Assembly (NCBI GenBank): GCA_900319615.1
Contig: ONPE01000064.1
Location: forward strand, 1-15,814
Direction: 5' to 3'
DNA: 15,814 bases
From: an uncultured Eubacteriales bacterium
GTDB lineage: Bacteria; Bacillota; Clostridia; Oscillospirales; Acutalibacteraceae
Shown: in pieces, positions 13,133 to 15,814 of the stretch
Numbering within the stretch: the stretch's first letter is position 1
Layout of the letters: each line of letters opens with the position of its first letter
Program-made: the position numbers and the translations under genes
The notes under the pieces: generated by a model
The model's database searches: none
What the model saw: the letters and a program-made list of their open reading frames with translations, nothing else
What the model was told of the DNA's origin: nothing

Positions 13133-14878
13133 ATGAAAGCTAATATTTATCGCTCCGTATCTTGCGGAGATATTCGTGAGGAACATATAGGACAGGAGGT
13201 ACGTCTTGCAGGCTGGGTCGAGAACATCCGCGACCACGGCGGCGTTATGTTCCTCGATATTCGCGACCAGTACGGCGTGACCCAGGTGGTCGTCCATGAC
13301 GACAGCCTGCTCGAGGGCGTGAACCGCGAGTGCACCGTCACCATATCCGGCAAGGTCGTAAAGCGCGACGAGGAGACGATCAATAACAAGATCGCCACCG
13401 GTACCGTCGAGGTCGCTGCCGAGAGCCTCACCATCCTCGGCAGGTGCGTGAACAATCTGCCCTTTGAGGTCGTGTCGTCCACCGCGACAAACGAGGACGT
13501 TCGTCTGAAATACCGCTTCCTCGATCTGCGTAATCCGAAGGTACACAACAAGATCCTCCTGCGCTCGCAGGTGATCTCTTTCCTGCGCGCCAAGATGACC
13601 GAGATGGGCTTCGTCGAGATGGCGACCCCGATCCTCGGCGTATCCTCTCCCGAGGGCGCCCGCGACTACCTCATCCCCTCGCGTAAGCACCACGGCAAGT
13701 TCTACGCCCTGCCTCAGGCTCCGCAGATCTTCAAGCAGCTTTTGATGGTATCGGGCTTCGACAAGTATTTCCAGATCGCTCCCTGCTTCCGCGACGAGGA
13801 CGCACGTGCCGACCGTTCACCCGGCGAGTTCTATCAGCTCGACTTTGAGATGGCTTTCGCCACTCAGGAGGATGTCTTCGAGGTAGCGGAGGAAGTACTC
13901 TACGAGACCTTCAAGAAATTTTCTGATAAAGAAATATCCAAGCCCCCGTTCCGCCGCATCACCTTTGCCGAGAGTATGCTCAAGTACGGCACCGACAAGC
14001 CCGACCTCCGCAATCCGCTGGAGATCGTCGAGATCTCGGATATGTTCGAAGAGACCGACTTCAAGCCCTTCCTCAAGAAGTGCGTCCGCTCCATCAACGT
14101 TCCCGGCGCAGCCTCCTGCTCCAAGAGCTGGTTCAAGAAGATGGAAGAGTTCGCGCTCTCCATCGGCATGAAGGGTCTGGGCTACGTCAAGGTCACCGAC
14201 GAGCTCCTCTTTGACGGCCCCATCGACAAGTTCCTCAAGGAGGGCGACAGGGAAGAGCTGATAAAGCGCAACGGCTCCAAGGCGGGCGACGTCATCTACT
14301 TTATCGCCGACACAGCCGCCGAGGCTCCCAAGCTCGCCGGTCAGATCCGCACCGAGGTCGCGACAAGGCTCGATCTTATCGACAAGAGCCGCTTCGAGTT
14401 CTGCTTCATCGTAGATTTCCCGATGTTCGAGCAGGATGAAGAGAGCGGTCAGATCATATTCACCCACAACCCGTTCTCGATGCCGCAGGGCGGTATGCAG
14501 GCTCTTTTGGAGAAGGATCCCTGCGACGTCCTCGCCTACCAGTACGACATCGTGTGCAACGGCGTGGAGCTCAGTTCCGGCGCTGTGCGTAACCACGACC
14601 TCGATATCATGGTCAAGGCGTTTTCTATCGCCGGCTATACCGAGGACGACCTCAAGGCGAAGTTCCGCTCGCTGTACACCGCGTTCAAATACGGCGCTCC
14701 GCCTCATGCAGGTATGGCTCCCGGCGTAGACCGTATGCTGATGCTCCTCACCGAGGAAGAGAACATCCGCGAGGTCATCGCCTTCCCGATGAACAGCAAC
14801 GCTCAGGATATCCTGATGGGCGCACCGGGCGAGGTAAGCGAGCAGCAGCTCAGAGAAGTTCATATAAAGATCAGATGA
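13133..14878 (+). CDS. aspS: Aspartyl-tRNA synthetase, bacterial type, probably non-discriminating
   Basis: Class II synthetase that charges tRNA with aspartate. Parts: N-terminal OB-fold anticodon domain (1 to about 110), catalytic domain with motif 1 (LRSQVISFLRAKMTEMGFVE), motif 2 (FRDEDARADRSPGEFYQLD) and motif 3 (GMAPGVDRMLMLL), with the bacterial GAD insertion in between (about 290-420). Length 581 aa is normal. In the anticodon domain the sequence is RDHGG with His35. In non-discriminating bacterial AspRS such as Pseudomonas aeruginosa this position is His31, while E. coli AspRS has Leu30. With gatC and gatA immediately downstream, this suggests it also makes Asp-tRNA(Asn) for amidation to Asn-tRNA(Asn). 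It has its own promoter. It is separated from gatC by a 201-bp repeat-bearing gap, so it may or may not be co-transcribed. Confidence 0.96.
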   Translation: MKANIYRSVSCGDIREEHIGQEVRLAGWVENIRDHGGVMFLDIRDQYGVTQVVVHDDSLLEGVNRECTVTISGKVVKRDEETINNKIATGTVEVAAESLTILGRCVNNLPFEVVSSTATNEDVRLKYRFLDLRNPKVHNKILLRSQVISFLRAKMTEMGFVEMATPILGVSSPEGARDYLIPSRKHHGKFYALPQAPQIFKQLLMVSGFDKYFQIAPCFRDEDARADRSPGEFYQLDFEMAFATQEDVFEVAEEVLYETFKKFSDKEISKPPFRRITFAESMLKYGTDKPDLRNPLEIVEISDMFEETDFKPFLKKCVRSINVPGAASCSKSWFKKMEEFALSIGMKGLGYVKVTDELLFDGPIDKFLKEGDREELIKRNGSKAGDVIYFIADTAAEAPKLAGQIRTEVATRLDLIDKSRFEFCFIVDFPMFEQDEESGQIIFTHNPFSMPQGGMQALLEKDPCDVLAYQYDIVCNGVELSSGAVRNHDLDIMVKAFSIAGYTEDDLKAKFRSLYTAFKYGAPPHAGMAPGVDRMLMLLTEEENIREVIAFPMNSNAQDILMGAPGEVSEQQLREVHIKIR

Positions 14879-14888
14879 CGCGTGCGTC

Positions 14889-14962
14889 TTTGTACACCAT
14901 ACTTTCACGCACATAGCATCTTTGTAACATCGATCACTGCGTGTGGATATATTATCCAACGC
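14889..14962. repeat. Divergent copy of the repeat family found before aspS
   Basis: The 15-mer tttgtacaccatact found just after the amylase terminator (12472-12486) recurs here, at 14889. About 25 bp later, acatcgatcactgcgtgtgg plus atatattatccaacgc aligns with the start of the 211-bp units (acatagatcacagcgttggg). Similarity then stops at about 14962. aspS is thus flanked on both sides by related sequence. Confidence 0.6.
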
Positions 14963-14967
14963 AAAAG

Positions 14968-15053
14968 GCTACCTTTGGGAAAGGAAGCTGTCACCGTAAG
15001 GTGACTGAGGCAAGGGGGTCTCCCGTCGGAATAGATCCCTCTCCGGAATGACA
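14968..15053. repeat. Hairpin-rich intergenic element before gatC
   Basis: Two consecutive hairpins: GCT-a-CCTTT-ggg-AAAGG-a-AGC (14968-14988) and GTCACC-gtaa-GGTGAC (14990-15005), the second closed by a GNRA-type tetraloop. A C/T-rich stretch with two similar blocks (cccgtcggaat and ctctccggaat) follows. This is the look of a dispersed intergenic repeat, though only one copy is in the window. It could also shape the gatC leader or 3' end of aspS transcripts. Confidence 0.45.
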
Positions 15054-15079
15054 AATCAAACGACCGAAAGGACAACATC

Positions 15080-15358
15080 ATGGTAACCAGAGAAGATATC
15101 GAGAACATCGCCCTGCTCTCCAAGCTGTTCGTGGACGAAAAAGACCTCGACAGCCTCACCGAGGAGATGCAGAAGATCGTCGCCTTTGCCGACACCATCA
15201 ACAACGTACAGGTCACGACCGGCGAATTCGACAACATAAATAACCTGTCCAACGTATTCCGTAAGGACGAGGTGAAGGAATCTCTGCCTGTCAGAGAAAT
15301 CCTCAGCAACGCTCCCGAGCAGGCAGAGGATCACTTCCTCGTCAGAAAGAGAGCGTGA
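15080..15358 (+). CDS. gatC: Asp-tRNA(Asn)/Glu-tRNA(Gln) amidotransferase subunit C
   Basis: GatC is the small subunit that wraps around and stabilises GatA-GatB in the amidotransferase converting misacylated Asp-tRNA(Asn) and Glu-tRNA(Gln) to the amidated forms. The 92-aa sequence has the family pattern: VTREDIENIALLSKLFVDEKDL at the N-terminus, the middle helix EMQKIVAFADTIN, and the extended C-terminal part SNVFRKDEVKESLPVREILSNAPE ending in DHFLVRK. Length is normal. GAAAGGA lies about 8 nt before ATG 15080. gatA begins three bases after its stop, so the two are one operon and gatB is expected beyond the window. Confidence 0.95.
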   Translation: MVTREDIENIALLSKLFVDEKDLDSLTEEMQKIVAFADTINNVQVTTGEFDNINNLSNVFRKDEVKESLPVREILSNAPEQAEDHFLVRKRA

Positions 15359-15361
15359 CCT

Positions 15362-15814
15362 ATGGGACAGATCAAACGCATCCACGAGATGCTCGTGAAC
15401 AAAGAGATCTCCTGCGTCGAGCTCACCAAAAAATACCTCGACGCTATCGAAAATTCTAATAAAGAATTAAACGCATATATCACCGTCACCCCCGACGTTG
15501 CTCTCGCACAGGCGGAGGCGGTGGACAAGAAGCTCGCGAACGGTGAAGAGATCGGTCTGCTCGAGGGCATCCCGATGACCCTCAAGGACAATATCTCCAC
15601 CAAGGGCATCGAGACTACCTGCGCCTCGAAGATCCTGACCGGCTACAAGCCCATCTACGACGCTACCGTCTATGAGCTGCTCCTCGATCAGGGCGTGGTC
15701 ATGCTCGGCAAGACCAACATGGACGAGTTCGCCATGGGCTCCTCGTGCGAGACCTCCTACTACGGCGGCGCGAAGAATCCGCACAGCCTCGACCACGTAT
15801 CGGGCGGTTCCTCG
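15362..15814 (+). CDS. gatA: Asp-tRNA(Asn)/Glu-tRNA(Gln) amidotransferase subunit A, partial (N-terminus)
   Basis: GatA is the amidase-signature subunit that releases ammonia from glutamine for tRNA-bound amino acid amidation. The 151 residues present show the family N-terminus (IHEMLVNKEISCVELTKKYL), LNAYITVTPDVALAQAEAVD, catalytic Lys75 in IPMTLKDNISTKG, and GKTNMDEFAMGSSCETSYYG. The window ends inside the Gly/Ser amidase signature (VSGGSS). The rest, including the nucleophilic serine region, lies outside. ATG 15362 follows the gatC stop by three bases with only a weak ribosome site, consistent with translational coupling. Confidence 0.96.
   Translation, partial: MGQIKRIHEMLVNKEISCVELTKKYLDAIENSNKELNAYITVTPDVALAQAEAVDKKLANGEEIGLLEGIPMTLKDNISTKGIETTCASKILTGYKPIYDATVYELLLDQGVVMLGKTNMDEFAMGSSCETSYYGGAKNPHSLDHVSGGSS

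Noticed and set aside
14877..14891. GACG-cgtg-CGTC followed by TTT as an aspS terminator
   Set aside because: Only four base pairs and a three-T tail; too weak to call.

Overview
The window looks like chromosomal DNA of a spore-forming, starch-degrading Firmicute of the Ruminococcus/Oscillospiraceae type. Four observations support this: a gpr-spoIIP sporulation pair, a secreted protein with two CBM26 starch-binding modules and a dockerin, an adjacent secreted GH13 amylase, and a GatCAB route to amidated tRNA next to an aspartyl-tRNA synthetase with a non-discriminating signature. Coding DNA is GC-rich (codons such as ggc, gcc and ctc dominate) and intergenic DNA is AT-rich. The dockerin/CBM26 layout recalls the amylosome of Ruminococcus bromii, but the GC-rich coding DNA argues against R. 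bromii itself. No species is assigned.

Layout, left to right. (1) Positions 1-1304, minus strand: a secreted papain-like (C1A) peptidase with a downstream domain, broken by a perfect 17-bp tandem duplication at 428-461; its end lies outside the window. (2) 1448-3463: gpr and spoIIP, with good candidate forespore (sigma-G/F) and mother-cell (sigma-E) promoters. (3) 3559-5083: a terminator overlapping a sigma-A promoter, then a small acidic membrane protein translationally coupled to a DusB-type tRNA-dihydrouridine synthase. (4) 5201-7869: glyA and rarA, separated by a palindromic AT-rich element. (5) 8024-12474: a starch operon of one strong promoter, a CBM26-CBM26-dockerin protein, a GH13 alpha-amylase and a strong terminator. 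The amylase is truncated in its C-terminal beta domain, and a 19-codon remnant of the true C-terminus survives in another frame. (6) 12475-13061: no convincing gene. It holds two full copies and one partial copy of a 211-212-bp tandem repeat. (7) 13062-14878: aspS with its own promoter. (8) 14879-15079: a divergent further copy of the repeat's start plus a hairpin-rich element. (9) 15080-15814: gatC and the start of gatA.

How the genes fit together. The dockerin protein probably attaches to a cell-surface scaffoldin encoded elsewhere and holds starch, while the co-transcribed amylase, which shows no dockerin, hydrolyses it. A His-type AspRS beside gatCA fits production of Asp-tRNA(Asn) followed by amidation. 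gpr and spoIIP act late in germination and early in engulfment respectively. No tRNA, rRNA, CRISPR array or transposase was seen. The least explained parts are the 211-bp repeats with their relative beyond aspS, and the lesions in two secreted-enzyme genes, which may be real, phase-variable or assembly errors.
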